DNA of 45,574 nucleotides, taken from contig WRFY01000114.1 in the NCBI GenBank assembly GCA_009783445.1, positions 1-45,574 on the forward strand, read 5' to 3'. The notes under the pieces were generated by a model. The model searched no databases, was not told the origin of the DNA, and saw only the letters and a list, made by a program, of their open reading frames with translations. A program made the position numbers and the translations under genes. Source of the DNA: Candidatus Azobacteroides sp. GTDB taxonomy: Bacteria; Bacteroidota; Bacteroidia; Bacteroidales; Azobacteroidaceae. How positions within the stretch are numbered: position 1 is the stretch's first letter; the number at the start of each line of letters is the position of its first letter. Positions 17,195 through 26,177 of the stretch are shown one piece after another.

Positions 17195-18748
17195 TCAAAC
17201 CGGCTGAAAACGGTCTATGGTCCAAATCAGGCTCAGCAAAAGCAACAAATACAAATAAATGATTCGCTTTTTCAACAAAAGTAAAAGTAACAGCGCAATC
17301 GAAAGCAGTAAGGCCGTAATTTCCCAATCATTCATTCCGGAAACGGAAATAGAACTGTAGGAAAAGGCATCCAACGATTGAACGATCGAAATGAAAAAGT
17401 CCAAGGCTTTATTCAAAGGAAACATAAGCCAATGGATTGTTCCAAACAGAAATTGAATAAAGAGGGAAGCAGGGATTAAAAATAAGAGAAGAGCTGATAA
17501 GGGAATCAGTAAAATGTTGGTTAATAAGAAAATAATAGGAATTTGGCGAAAATAGTAAACAGAAAGCGGCAAAACGCCGAGTTGTGCAGAAATTGAAACA
17601 GAACACAAATCCCAAAGATACCGGAGAATGGGATTTTTCGATTCATACAGCCCCGTCCAATATGGCTGGATCAAAACGATGGATAGAACGGCTGCAAAAC
17701 TTAATTGGAATCCGGCATCGAACAGGTACAGAGGATTGAATAACAACATGAAAAAAGCGGCAATGGCTACCGTGTTCAATGTAAAGGTTTGATAGAAAAT
17801 AGCGTTTCCGATTCCCCAAATACTCAACATCAGGGCGGCGCGAACAACGGACGGCGAAAATCCAGTGAGAAGAGCAAACCCCCAAATCAATGGAAAAAGA
17901 ATCAATTGCTTGATTATCCTTCCTTTTTTAGAATTTCCGATAAAAGAAAGTATAAAGTAAAGCATTCCAAAAAGGATAGAAAAATGAGTGCCGCTGATGG
18001 CTAAGATATGCGCAGCGCCAATGCGGGCAAACGATTGTTGCAAATCTTTGTCGATCTCGTTCCGGTAACCCAACAGAAGAGCGGCCGCAATGGCATAAGA
18101 GGAACGGTCCGGAATCATCTTCTGTAAACGAGCCAACAAATCTTTTCGAATGGATAAGGATTTAATAGAAAGAGAAAAAGAATGTTTGTTTTCCTTTTCC
18201 AAACGCCAAGCTTCTCTACGAATAAAACCGGTTGCGGCAAAGGAATGTTTCCGCAAGTAAACCGGCGGCTTTTCCAGCAAACCATCAAACAAAAGGTAAT
18301 CGCCTGCGATGATCTTTTCAGACAAAGTATCTTTGGGAATGTAAATAATTACCTTTTTATCAACAACTTGCTTGTATAGGGATTCGTCCGCCGAAACAAT
18401 CTGGATTTTACACAAATACGTTTTTGGTTTGACTATAGGTTCTTCGATTACTTGTCCTCTGTATAAATGATTGGCGGGTTTCGTATTCCATGCCGATTTC
18501 TCCCATTCGAATTTTGTCGTCCAAATAGCTATCGCAAACAACAAGAAGGAAAAACCCAAACCAAACAAAAAACGAAAATCGTATTGCTCGTTTCCTTTCA
18601 GAAAATAAGACGCTGACAGAAAAAGAATCGAAAGAGACAAAAGAAAAAAAAGAACAACCGGTGGAATATCTTGGTATATTTGAATAACGATGCCCAAGAT
18701 AAAAAGCAAAAGCGGACGTAGAAAAGGCGTTTGGCGTAATAATTTCAT
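17195..18748 (-). CDS. comEC: ComEC/Rec2 family competence membrane protein
   Basis: ComEC forms the inner-membrane channel for single-stranded DNA during natural transformation. The 517-residue protein has an N-terminal membrane pair, a periplasmic OB-like (DUF4131-type) region around residues 90-190 and then the Competence domain. The signature AAHILAISGTHFSILFG is at residues 245-261, followed by FSPSVVRAALM and many membrane segments. The C-terminal metallo-beta-lactamase domain of full-length ComEC is absent. It is downstream of rpe on the same strand with a 51-base gap, an arrangement common in Bacteroidales. Its stop lies at the edge of the decayed island, so loss of a longer C-terminus is possible. 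Confidence 0.88.
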   Translation of the reverse strand: MKLLRQTPFLRPLLLFILGIVIQIYQDIPPVVLFFLLSLSILFLSASYFLKGNEQYDFRFLFGLGFSFLLFAIAIWTTKFEWEKSAWNTKPANHLYRGQVIEEPIVKPKTYLCKIQIVSADESLYKQVVDKKVIIYIPKDTLSEKIIAGDYLLFDGLLEKPPVYLRKHSFAATGFIRREAWRLEKENKHSFSLSIKSLSIRKDLLARLQKMIPDRSSYAIAAALLLGYRNEIDKDLQQSFARIGAAHILAISGTHFSILFGMLYFILSFIGNSKKGRIIKQLILFPLIWGFALLTGFSPSVVRAALMLSIWGIGNAIFYQTFTLNTVAIAAFFMLLFNPLYLFDAGFQLSFAAVLSIVLIQPYWTGLYESKNPILRYLWDLCSVSISAQLGVLPLSVYYFRQIPIIFLLTNILLIPLSALLLFLIPASLFIQFLFGTIHWLMFPLNKALDFFISIVQSLDAFSYSSISVSGMNDWEITALLLSIALLLLLLLKKRIIYLYLLLLLSLIWTIDRFQPV

Positions 18749-18799
18749 AAAGGTATTGGAAGAAAAAGATAGATCGAATTCGCAACAATGAACTTTGCT

Positions 18800-19456
18800 T
18801 CAAGAAGCCAACATTTTCATTCTTTTTATTGTGTCTACCGGATCAGACGCTTTGAAAATGGTATCGCCGGCCACCAGCACGCGAGCTCCGACTTCCAACA
18901 TGTGTTTTCCTCTTTCCATATTCATTCCGCCGTCGACCTCTATTAAAACATCTAAACCCTGTTTTTTTATCATTTTATCCAACCGCAACACTTTATCGTA
19001 GGCTTGGAAAATAAATTTCTGACCGCTAAATCCGGGATCGACCGACATGATGAGTACCATGTCCAATGCTTCCAGAATATCGGTCAAGACTTCCACCGGC
19101 GTGTGCGGATTGAGCGCTACGCTTGCTTTCATTCCGGCTTCTTTTATCTTCATCACGGTGGCATGCAGATGGGGACAGGCTTCGTAATGGACGCTTAAAG
19201 AACTTACTCCCAAATCGCGGAATTGGGGGATAAACTTTTGCGGATCGATCATCATCAAATGAACATCCATCGGTTTAGTAGCGCTATTTGCTACCGATTT
19301 GATTATCGGAAATCCGATTGAAATATTGGGAACAAAAACGCCATCCATCACGTCCAGATGTAACCAATCGGCTGCACTGTTATTGATCCGTTCGATTTCG
19401 TCTCCCAACCGGAGAAAATCCGCAGACAATAGAGAAGGGGCTACTAAATGTGACAT
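18800..19456 (-). CDS. rpe: Ribulose-phosphate 3-epimerase
   Basis: Rpe interconverts ribulose-5-phosphate and xylulose-5-phosphate in the pentose phosphate pathway. The 218-residue TIM-barrel protein begins VAPSLLSADFLRL, has the LHLDVMDGVFVPN block and the DVHLMM metal-binding strand. It continues with SVDPGFSGQKF and the EVDGGMN phosphate-binding region. Length and all conserved motifs are normal. It precedes comEC on the same strand. Confidence 0.97.
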   Translation of the reverse strand: MSHLVAPSLLSADFLRLGDEIERINNSAADWLHLDVMDGVFVPNISIGFPIIKSVANSATKPMDVHLMMIDPQKFIPQFRDLGVSSLSVHYEACPHLHATVMKIKEAGMKASVALNPHTPVEVLTDILEALDMVLIMSVDPGFSGQKFIFQAYDKVLRLDKMIKKQGLDVLIEVDGGMNMERGKHMLEVGARVLVAGDTIFKASDPVDTIKRMKMLAS

Positions 19457-19502
19457 AAATAGAAAAACATCAAATTTTCCATTCTTTTAATTATTCTATT
19501 CC

Positions 19503-19682
19503 TTAATTAAGCAGCATCCCCGACAAACGAGCCGGCAGTTTTCGTTCTGCATGATAGGTATATGCAAATTGCGTCACAAACCTTATCGCTTCCTTACGGG
19601 GAGCAAAGAAATTCGTAGATTTTTCATCCCTCATTATACCGCAGCATTCTTCTCTTTTCTCTTGAGTAAACTTCTGATACAT
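19503..19682 (-). CDS. Small protein of unknown function (59 aa)
   Basis: This short ORF lies alone between rpe and the sigma factor gene on the same strand. The track start at 19688 is TTG; I prefer the ATG at 19682 (MYQKFTQEKREE). It ends FVTQFAYTYHAERKLPARLSGMLLN, which resembles small Bacteroidales proteins with a conserved FA-x-Y-h-xE-xx-LP ending that I recall but cannot name. It contains two adjacent cysteines (ECCG) and no signal peptide or membrane segment. Existence as a real gene is likely but not proven. Confidence 0.6.
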   Translation of the reverse strand: MYQKFTQEKREECCGIMRDEKSTNFFAPRKEAIRFVTQFAYTYHAERKLPARLSGMLLN

Positions 19683-19756
19683 AGGCAAACTAATTATTGT
19701 TAACTATGTATTAAAAACGAATGCTTATTCAATATATTGCATGCAACGGAATAATT

Positions 19757-20350
19757 TTAATCTACGGTCAAAATCATTTTTTTCTCTTCGGCTATTTTGC
19801 GCATGTTCAGTATAGCATAACGCATGCGCCCTAACGCCGTATTAATACTCACCCCCGTAATATCAGCAATATCTTTGAAACTTAAATCCTGATAGTAACG
19901 GAGTATTAACACTTCTTTTTGGTTATCTGGGAGATAATCAATCAGTTTTTTTACGTCCGATAATATTTGTTCTTTGACAATTTCATCTTCGACAGTCCCG
20001 TCAGACAATTTATGATTGTTTAACAAATCCACTTCACATTCGTTATTGGATATGGTTTGTTCATTTTTTTCCTGACGATAATTATCAATGATCAAATTAT
20101 GAGCAATTCGATTGATCCATGCACGAAATTTACCATTTTCGGTATAGCGTCCCTGCTTGATAGTCATGATTGCTTTCACAAATGTTTCCTGAAAAATATC
20201 TTCGGCTATTTCCCTGTTGCGCACAATAAAAAAGATATAAGAATATATGCTATTTTTATATCTATTCAAAAGAACCTCAAACGCTGTATTATTGCCGTGT
20301 GCATAAGCAATAACTAGCTCTTCATCAGTCATTTGTTTTAAATAAATCAT
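19757..20350 (-). CDS. ECF-type RNA polymerase sigma factor
   Basis: The 197-residue protein is a sigma-70 family ECF regulator. Region 2 is clear (YIFFIVRNREIAEDIFQETF and then RAWINRIAHNLIIDNYR). Region 4 has LPDNQKEVLILRYYQDLSFKDIA and a helix-turn-helix GVSINTALGRMRYAI. There is no signal for an anti-sigma gene beside it. Downstream on the same strand lies the small ORF at 19503-19682 and then rpe. Its target genes are unknown. Confidence 0.92.
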   Translation of the reverse strand: MIYLKQMTDEELVIAYAHGNNTAFEVLLNRYKNSIYSYIFFIVRNREIAEDIFQETFVKAIMTIKQGRYTENGKFRAWINRIAHNLIIDNYRQEKNEQTISNNECEVDLLNNHKLSDGTVEDEIVKEQILSDVKKLIDYLPDNQKEVLILRYYQDLSFKDIADITGVSINTALGRMRYAILNMRKIAEEKKMILTVD

Positions 20351-20479
20351 TACTTTTGTCTTAAATTTAGTTTAAGAGTAATGGTAATCAATAGGCAAAT
20401 CTGTTTAATTATTAGACATATAATTATCTATGCAAAGTAAAGAATTATTTAAATCAATTGCAACTTTTCGACGATAAAT

Positions 20480-21664
20480 TTAATAGTAAGATTCCTTATA
20501 AAAATAACAAGAAAATGAAGAGTTCTTTTTCTTTGCATTCAATAATTCCCGTATTTTTTCGAACAATTCTTTCAATTTCGTCTCAAAATAACGGGCAGGG
20601 AGGGGACTTTCGTTCATACCTCCATGATAAAGGTCGTCCCTGATTTCGGAAATTTGTGCAAACAATGACGACCATTCCTCAATATTGTAAAACGATTCTA
20701 AATAATCGATCAATTTTTGTTCAACCTCCGAACGTCCTTTTTGGAAACGCTCGTTAAAAGAAGACCGGTCAAACCGATGATTCAAATACATCTCAACATA
20801 ATTTCGCTGATTTTTGTCGTCATAATTTTTCAGAAAATAAGAAATGATTCCTTCTTGAAGTAAATTGAAACCCTCTTGAATCAGTGACTTTTTTATACAC
20901 CATTGGACTGCTGTCAGCATATTTTCTTCTTCGTTTTTTCCTTGTTTTTCCTGAATCGCCTCTTTCAGCTTCACCCAGACAAGATCCAAAGGAGGCGCTA
21001 AACGTTGTTGCAGGGAAGTAATCAATTCCAATATCCGGTTGTAATCGCGTCCTTCTATCAACAGTTTAGCGCGATTGGTCGCTATATTCAAACGAAGATT
21101 TTCGATGCAAACATTCAATTCCCTTATTTTTTCCGTTATCTCGTTCAGATTGTACGATCCATTCAGTACGGATGTAAAATGTTTTTCGGTCATTTGATTC
21201 AATCGTTCGATATTTCCGAAACAGATAAAATCGCTGGCAGCTTCCGACCAATTCTTAACTTCGGAAAAAGCGGTTAAATTGAGTGGCGCTTGATCTTTAC
21301 GACTGCAATAAATTGATCGCAATTGAATGTTTTTCAGAAATCGGGCGTATGGAACCACAAAGGCAAGCAACATTTCCACTTCTTGCGGACAAGAATAAAT
21401 ATCGATCATTACCTCATCGTTATCTTGAAAAACATCGTATATCGTATGGTATATTTCCCATAGTTCCGTACCATTATTTCCTTCCGGGATAGCTAATTGG
21501 ATTATAGGAACAGGCAATGTCCATTTTATTTTGATTCTCTCGTTTCCGGATTGACTGAAAATATATACGCAATCTTGGTTACTCCAATCCGCGCATAATT
21601 GCGCTATCAGAGGAGGAATTTGAATGGATTGATTAGAAAAGCCCAAAAATATTTTTCTTGCCAT
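20480..21664 (-). CDS. Csx2/TM1812-like CARF-HEPN protein (orphan, probable RNase)
   Basis: CRISPR-associated Csx1/Csx2 proteins pair an N-terminal CARF sensor of cyclic oligoadenylate with a C-terminal HEPN RNase. The ATG at 21664 (MARKIFLGFS) fits the family start; the upstream in-frame extension does not. The CARF half shows IPEGNNGTELWEIY (residues 59-72), then VMIDIYS where the family has D-x-T-H-G, then YARFLKNIQLRSIYC and LTAFSEVKNWSEAASDF, all aligned with TIGR02221-type proteins. The C-terminal part has LIQEGFNLLQEG and the HEPN motif RDDLYH (R342, H347, R-x4-H). The THG part of the sensor motif is lost. No cas gene or repeat array lies in the window. Confidence 0.75.
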   Translation of the reverse strand: MARKIFLGFSNQSIQIPPLIAQLCADWSNQDCVYIFSQSGNERIKIKWTLPVPIIQLAIPEGNNGTELWEIYHTIYDVFQDNDEVMIDIYSCPQEVEMLLAFVVPYARFLKNIQLRSIYCSRKDQAPLNLTAFSEVKNWSEAASDFICFGNIERLNQMTEKHFTSVLNGSYNLNEITEKIRELNVCIENLRLNIATNRAKLLIEGRDYNRILELITSLQQRLAPPLDLVWVKLKEAIQEKQGKNEEENMLTAVQWCIKKSLIQEGFNLLQEGIISYFLKNYDDKNQRNYVEMYLNHRFDRSSFNERFQKGRSEVEQKLIDYLESFYNIEEWSSLFAQISEIRDDLYHGGMNESPLPARYFETKLKELFEKIRELLNAKKKNSSFSCYFYKESYY

Positions 21665-21962
21665 TTTTTTATCTTTTTTATATAACACAAAAAAGAAGAA
21701 AATGGTTTTCAAATAAGCGCTCTTTTCTTTCTCGAAACAGAAGAAGGACAAAGGGTATGTTCGCCTTACTGCAACAAACTTCGACCGCATCTTTGTGTCT
21801 GCGTAGTCGCCTTTTTCAAAGCGGATGTTCGCATTCTTAGAATAGCCCTGACCGTTGGCCAACCATCCGCAGGAGAAAAATAAAAATCAATAAGAATAAA
21901 TTCTTCCTACAAGTTTATTTTCATCAATATCGTATCTCCTGCGTTCTTTTCTCTCCAACAAA
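21665..21962. other. Intergenic region upstream of the Csx2-like gene
   Basis: About 300 bases separate the Csx2-like gene from the OmpA/TPR lipoprotein gene on the same strand. The frame of the Csx2-like ORF stays open for 66 codons here but does not look family-like. I find no exact TAnnTTTG element, though an AGCGCT hexamer lies at 21716-21721. No gene or RNA is supported. Confidence 0.4.
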
Positions 21963-23651
21963 TTACCGAAGTATAGCTTCCAAAAATTTGCTATTGGAAA
22001 CAAATTTGGAGAATTCTACATCTTTCAAAGCTTGCGTGGCTATTTGCGGATCCAGCGACACCGCTTTTTTCAAATTATCTGCAACGTTGCTCAAATTATT
22101 GGTTCTCGCGCCTACAATCGCTTTCAGATAGTAGGTGACGGCATTGGGATTGTCGATGGCATTCAAAGTGTTTTGCGCTTTGTTGTAATTTTTTGCCATG
22201 ATTTGCGCTACCGCTGCATTATTGTTGATGGTTTTACCAAACGATTGCTCTCCTTTGGCATAATTACCTTCTAAAACAGCGAGATATCCCATTGCGTTGC
22301 CCAGTTCGGGAACACCGGCTGCGTTTCCGAAAAATTGCTCTGCTTTGTCTTTATCTCCTTGCGAAAGAGCGATTAAACCTAAGTTCAGATTGGCTTCCGG
22401 AAGGCCGCCTGCCATTTGATTGGCTTGATTGAAGAGCGATTCGGCTGTTGTAAAATCATTTTTGATATAGGCAATTACTCCCAAGTTGTTGTATCCGCGC
22501 GGGTCGCGAGGATACAGTTCGGTTACTTTCTTATAAATAAATTCTTTATCCTTTACCGAAGAGATAATATCCGCAGCATAAAGCAATTCTTCTACATTCA
22601 ACGATTGAGGATTGGAAAGTGCGGTCGACACCAATTCATCGTCCGATTTGCCGATGATTTCGATTGTGGCGGTTAGTCGCGAACGGCGCAATTGCGGAAG
22701 AATTTCTTCTGTCAACGCAGAATAAACGGCAGAAATATTTTTAATTTCACGTTCCCTTTGTTCGGAATCGGTATACATGGAAAGAACGCGGAGAATCAGA
22801 TTTTTGTCCTGAATGTTGGATTTTTCTACCAATTCTTTGAAGCCTTCCCAGTCTTGTGCCGTATAGCGGGTATTGATGACCGTATTGGCATTTTTCAGTT
22901 CCTGCGACAAATATTTTGAGGTATTGATTTCCCGTTGTTCGGCTAACTTTTCATTCAATTTATAACCTCCATCGGGAGAAGCATACGAGGCCACTTCAAT
23001 TTCGACGGGTTTCCCCGCGGAAGACGCTTCTTCGACTTTGTTTTTCCAATCGCTTACTTCTGTTTTATTCAGTTCGCTGGCACGAAGTTCAGCTTGTTGG
23101 ATTAAGAACATGATGTTTGTGTTGTAAGCTTCTTTGAGCATTCGCTGGAAACGATCGGCGGCAATAGCAGGGGTTTCTGCATTTAAATTAAGCAAAGCGG
23201 CGGTAGCCAATACTCCGTCGCCAATCATTACCTCGGGAAGCTCAACCGTTTTATTCCCTCTTTTTGCTTTGAAGGTAAGGTATAAATGCGAGCTTTGCAT
23301 TTCAGGTACATAATCGAAACTTGATTTTATCACTACATTGGCTCCTTCTTTTTGCGGAATGCTCTGGCCGTTGCCTGCTACTTTTTCTCCCTGAAAAGAG
23401 TAAGAAGTTCCCCACGCTTCCCCTTCTTCGTAACGGAGAATCGGAATAACCGTCAGATTTAGATTTTTGTCGAACCAATCGGCCGGAAAGGTAGCATGAA
23501 TGGTTGCCGGAACTTTCCCTGCAACTAATTCTAATGGTTGAGGTTCAGCTTTTACATACCTCGAAGCCAATGGCGTTAAATTGCTTTTGCAGGAAACAAG
23601 GATTCCTATCGTGATCGATATCATTAAGATCAATGTGAGTTTTTTTTTCAT
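21963..23651 (-). CDS. Lipoprotein with OmpA-like and TPR regions
   Basis: The 562-residue protein begins with a lipoprotein signal (lipobox LVSC, Cys21). Residues 40-150 form a beta-rich domain. An OmpA-like segment around residues 215-250 reads VEIEVASYASPDGGYKLNEKLAEQR in outline, the usual peptidoglycan-associated pattern. From about residue 360 the chain is TPR repeats (YPRDPRGYNNLGVIAYIKND, AESLFNQAN, LNLGLIALSQGDKDKA). It is probably an outer-membrane lipoprotein facing the periplasm. A strong promoter sits at 23710-23741, inside the tail of the next gene. A precise function is unknown to me. Confidence 0.8.
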   Translation of the reverse strand: MKKKLTLILMISITIGILVSCKSNLTPLASRYVKAEPQPLELVAGKVPATIHATFPADWFDKNLNLTVIPILRYEEGEAWGTSYSFQGEKVAGNGQSIPQKEGANVVIKSSFDYVPEMQSSHLYLTFKAKRGNKTVELPEVMIGDGVLATAALLNLNAETPAIAADRFQRMLKEAYNTNIMFLIQQAELRASELNKTEVSDWKNKVEEASSAGKPVEIEVASYASPDGGYKLNEKLAEQREINTSKYLSQELKNANTVINTRYTAQDWEGFKELVEKSNIQDKNLILRVLSMYTDSEQREREIKNISAVYSALTEEILPQLRRSRLTATIEIIGKSDDELVSTALSNPQSLNVEELLYAADIISSVKDKEFIYKKVTELYPRDPRGYNNLGVIAYIKNDFTTAESLFNQANQMAGGLPEANLNLGLIALSQGDKDKAEQFFGNAAGVPELGNAMGYLAVLEGNYAKGEQSFGKTINNNAAVAQIMAKNYNKAQNTLNAIDNPNAVTYYLKAIVGARTNNLSNVADNLKKAVSLDPQIATQALKDVEFSKFVSNSKFLEAILR

Positions 23652-23709
23652 GACTAAATTTTAGATTTGAATTGTTTATGGATATAATTTTTGATTGAAA
23701 TGATAGGTG

Positions 23710-23741
23710 CAAATATAAAAAAATGAAATCTAATAAACAAA
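23710..23741 (-). promoter_or_regulatory. Promoter of the OmpA/TPR lipoprotein gene
   Basis: On the minus strand TTTG (23738-23741), a 20-base gap and TATATTTG (23710-23717) match the Bacteroidetes consensus exactly. The -33 box overlaps the last codons of the upstream protease gene. Confidence 0.7.
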
Positions 23742-25976
23742 TTTTCCTACAGATACTTCATTTCCCTGCACAACGCGCGCAATACCTACCGTTCCCGCGG
23801 GCTGTTTTTGCAGCGTAACAGAATGCTCTCCTTTCGCGAGCGCAATCGTCTGAATCAGACGACCGGTTACCGCATAGACCGATACGCTTCCGCTTTCCAG
23901 CGATTGATCGTTGAAAGTCAAGCGATTTTCACTTCTCAAATACTCAATTTTTGTTTTCTCCTCTTTTACAATGGGAGTTAGCGAATCGTAGTTGTATTGC
24001 AAAAGTGGTTGGATCGCAAGAGAAGTCGAAATAGGATAGGTAGAATATTCTGTGGCTTTCGTCCATTGCGTTCCATTTTTGATCCAGGCTGTATTCGCAG
24101 CTTGCGAATTCAAAACAGAATTGTAAACGACAAATCGCTGTTGATCTGAATAATTGATTTTATAAGCCACATAAAATTTTTTGCTTACCGTCACGTAATT
24201 GTTGAAAGCAACAAAACATTCGGTAGGAACCGATGAGGTATTTTTGTTGACATAACTGAAACCCCGCGAGGATGCGGCATAATTCTGATATTGAGGATTA
24301 AATGATTGTGTAGCAATCAATTGTTGGGGAAAAGAAGCCCCTTCGTAAACGTGTATATCCACTCCCGAAATGGAAGCAAAAGGCATGGAAGGGATAAACA
24401 AATAAACGCCGGATAAAACGCTTGGATTGCCCAAATTGAATTCTTCGGCAAATTCCAGAACATTCAGGTCGCTGTTGCCAAACACGAACCCTTTGTGGGG
24501 CGAAGCATATTCCGTAACCGCTAAGCGGTCGTCCTTATTGTAATTGGCATTGGATATGCGAAAAAATGGACTCTTTTCGTTGGGGTCTAATCCTTTTAGC
24601 TGGGAAACGCCCGTATTGCGCGGATCTAAATACGTTTTCAGTTGATTTTCCGGATCCGCTGTTTCCCATCCCCTGAAAAAGGCGGCAAAATAATCGACTC
24701 CTCCATTTGGAGAGGAACCCTTGCAATAGGATTGCCCTCCCGACAACGTCGCTATGATCCGATTGTTTTTATCGAACAAAGGAGAGCCGGAAGAACCTCC
24801 ATACGTAGAACCGATAGCCCATCCCGAAATTTTGAAATGCGACAATCCGTCGAAAGCAATAGGATAGGGCGAACTTATCTGAAGATTTCCGCTGCATAAT
24901 CCATATTTTTTTACGGCGGCGGAAGGATGATGCAAATTAAAGAACGGCGGATCATTTCTATTCGGATCAATGTTCCATCCCGCATAATATACATTGTAAT
25001 AAGAGGGGGGACATTCCTGAAATTCCAACAGAGCAAGGTCTTTTCTTTCGACAATCGCCCTTACGCGGGTGATCGCCATCGACATTTCTTCTGCGGCTTT
25101 CATGTTATTTCCGCAAATCGGGCGATCGTAATTGAAAAAGGCGACAATCGTTCCCGCTTGCGCGACGTAAAAATCCCTCGTTTGAGAAGTTCCTTCCTCA
25201 AGGTCTCTATTCAGGCAATGAACAGCCGTCAGCAAATAAGGCGTTTCGTCGTTTTCGGTATTGTTGATCAGCGATCCTGTACAAGCCGTCGTTCCATTGA
25301 TCATCAGCAAAACAACGGAACGTACAATGTTTCCGTCTATGTCTGAACACAATGCATCGGGCATGCATGCAAAGTCGTTTACAGCGTCGGTCGACGGTTC
25401 GCGCCGCAGGACATCGCGGTAATCGTGATTGACTTCCCCTATGGTTAACTGTCCTTCAAATTCGGCATCAGCAGGCTCGGAATACTCGATTGTAAGGGCG
25501 TCGCCCGCTACCGGCCGCACCGGCAAAATATTTTCGGACGAATTGTTCCGGTAATCGAAAGCGCCGATCACATGCGAATGATCCGCATTGTATACAAACA
25601 ATTGTCCTCCTCGCGGAAGATTAAACCGCGTGAACAGCACATTGATCGAATAAGCGTCTTTTGAACGAATGTTTACCTGCCATACTTTGGTTCCATCCGC
25701 TAAGACCCATTCTTTTCCGTCTTTTCCTTTTTCAATATTTGTATAAAATTTATAAGCAAAGGGATAACTTCCCCGCATGTTTTGCTCGTTGATTTCGTCC
25801 ATCCGTAAAACAGAATCCAAATCAAAAGCAGGCATTTCAATGTATTCGAAATCGCTGGAATTTCGCAGTGTATAGGCTTCTAAGAAAAGAGGAGTTCCCC
25901 CATGGCTAATTTGAGCTTTACCTTCCCAAGATAAAAAAAAACAGACAATCAGTACAAAAAAATTTCTCTTTTTCAT
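23730..25976 (-). CDS. T9SS-secreted trypsin-like (lysyl endopeptidase-type) serine protease, second copy
   Basis: The ATG at 25976 (MKKRNFFVLIVCFFLSWEGKAQ, signal peptide) gives 748 residues; the track start at 26087 adds a non-family leader. Residues 40-220 form the propeptide-like beta region shared with the 14595 gene. The triad is His253 in TAVHCLN, Asp313 in RKDLALLEF and Ser396 in GGSSGSPLF. A beta-sandwich of about 200 residues follows, then a C-terminal segment (GSVSVYAVTGRLIQTI to VGKFVY) typical of a T9SS type A sorting domain. Codon use matches the neighbouring core genes, unlike its island paralogue. It is divergent from porE. Confidence 0.85.
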   Translation of the reverse strand: MKKRNFFVLIVCFFLSWEGKAQISHGGTPLFLEAYTLRNSSDFEYIEMPAFDLDSVLRMDEINEQNMRGSYPFAYKFYTNIEKGKDGKEWVLADGTKVWQVNIRSKDAYSINVLFTRFNLPRGGQLFVYNADHSHVIGAFDYRNNSSENILPVRPVAGDALTIEYSEPADAEFEGQLTIGEVNHDYRDVLRREPSTDAVNDFACMPDALCSDIDGNIVRSVVLLMINGTTACTGSLINNTENDETPYLLTAVHCLNRDLEEGTSQTRDFYVAQAGTIVAFFNYDRPICGNNMKAAEEMSMAITRVRAIVERKDLALLEFQECPPSYYNVYYAGWNIDPNRNDPPFFNLHHPSAAVKKYGLCSGNLQISSPYPIAFDGLSHFKISGWAIGSTYGGSSGSPLFDKNNRIIATLSGGQSYCKGSSPNGGVDYFAAFFRGWETADPENQLKTYLDPRNTGVSQLKGLDPNEKSPFFRISNANYNKDDRLAVTEYASPHKGFVFGNSDLNVLEFAEEFNLGNPSVLSGVYLFIPSMPFASISGVDIHVYEGASFPQQLIATQSFNPQYQNYAASSRGFSYVNKNTSSVPTECFVAFNNYVTVSKKFYVAYKINYSDQQRFVVYNSVLNSQAANTAWIKNGTQWTKATEYSTYPISTSLAIQPLLQYNYDSLTPIVKEEKTKIEYLRSENRLTFNDQSLESGSVSVYAVTGRLIQTIALAKGEHSVTLQKQPAGTVGIARVVQGNEVSVGKFVY

Positions 25977-25999
25977 AGGATACTCTAAATATGTTTCTG

Positions 26000-26031
26000 C
26001 AAAGTTACTTATTTTTGAAAAGAATGACAAT
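26000..26031 (-). promoter_or_regulatory. Candidate promoter of the protease gene
   Basis: On the minus strand ATTG (26028-26031), a 20-base gap and TAACTTTG (26000-26007) fit the consensus with one mismatch in the upstream box. It lies 24 bases before the chosen ATG, which supports that start over the longer ORF. Confidence 0.6.
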
Positions 26032-26177
26032 AAAGCGCCTGAAATAATTCGGCGCGACACTGCTTTAGCATGAAAAATGAAAAACACGTAGCGCTTTTTA
26101 AAAATTTTGTTCTATGCCCGTTTATTGAAATATAATAATTAAGTAAAAAATTAGTTTAAACAAAAAATTAGGATTAA

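Noticed and set aside
20351-20358. TACTTTTG on the plus strand as a promoter
   Set aside because: It matches the -7 consensus but points toward the Csx2-like gene's 3' end and no plus-strand gene follows.
21665-21862. N-terminal extension of the Csx2-like ORF
   Set aside because: The frame is open, but the residues do not resemble the family. The ATG at 21664 begins with the expected hydrophobic first strand.
20480-23651. Possible CRISPR array near the Csx2-like gene
   Set aside because: I looked for regularly spaced direct repeats in the intergenic DNA around it and throughout the window and saw none.
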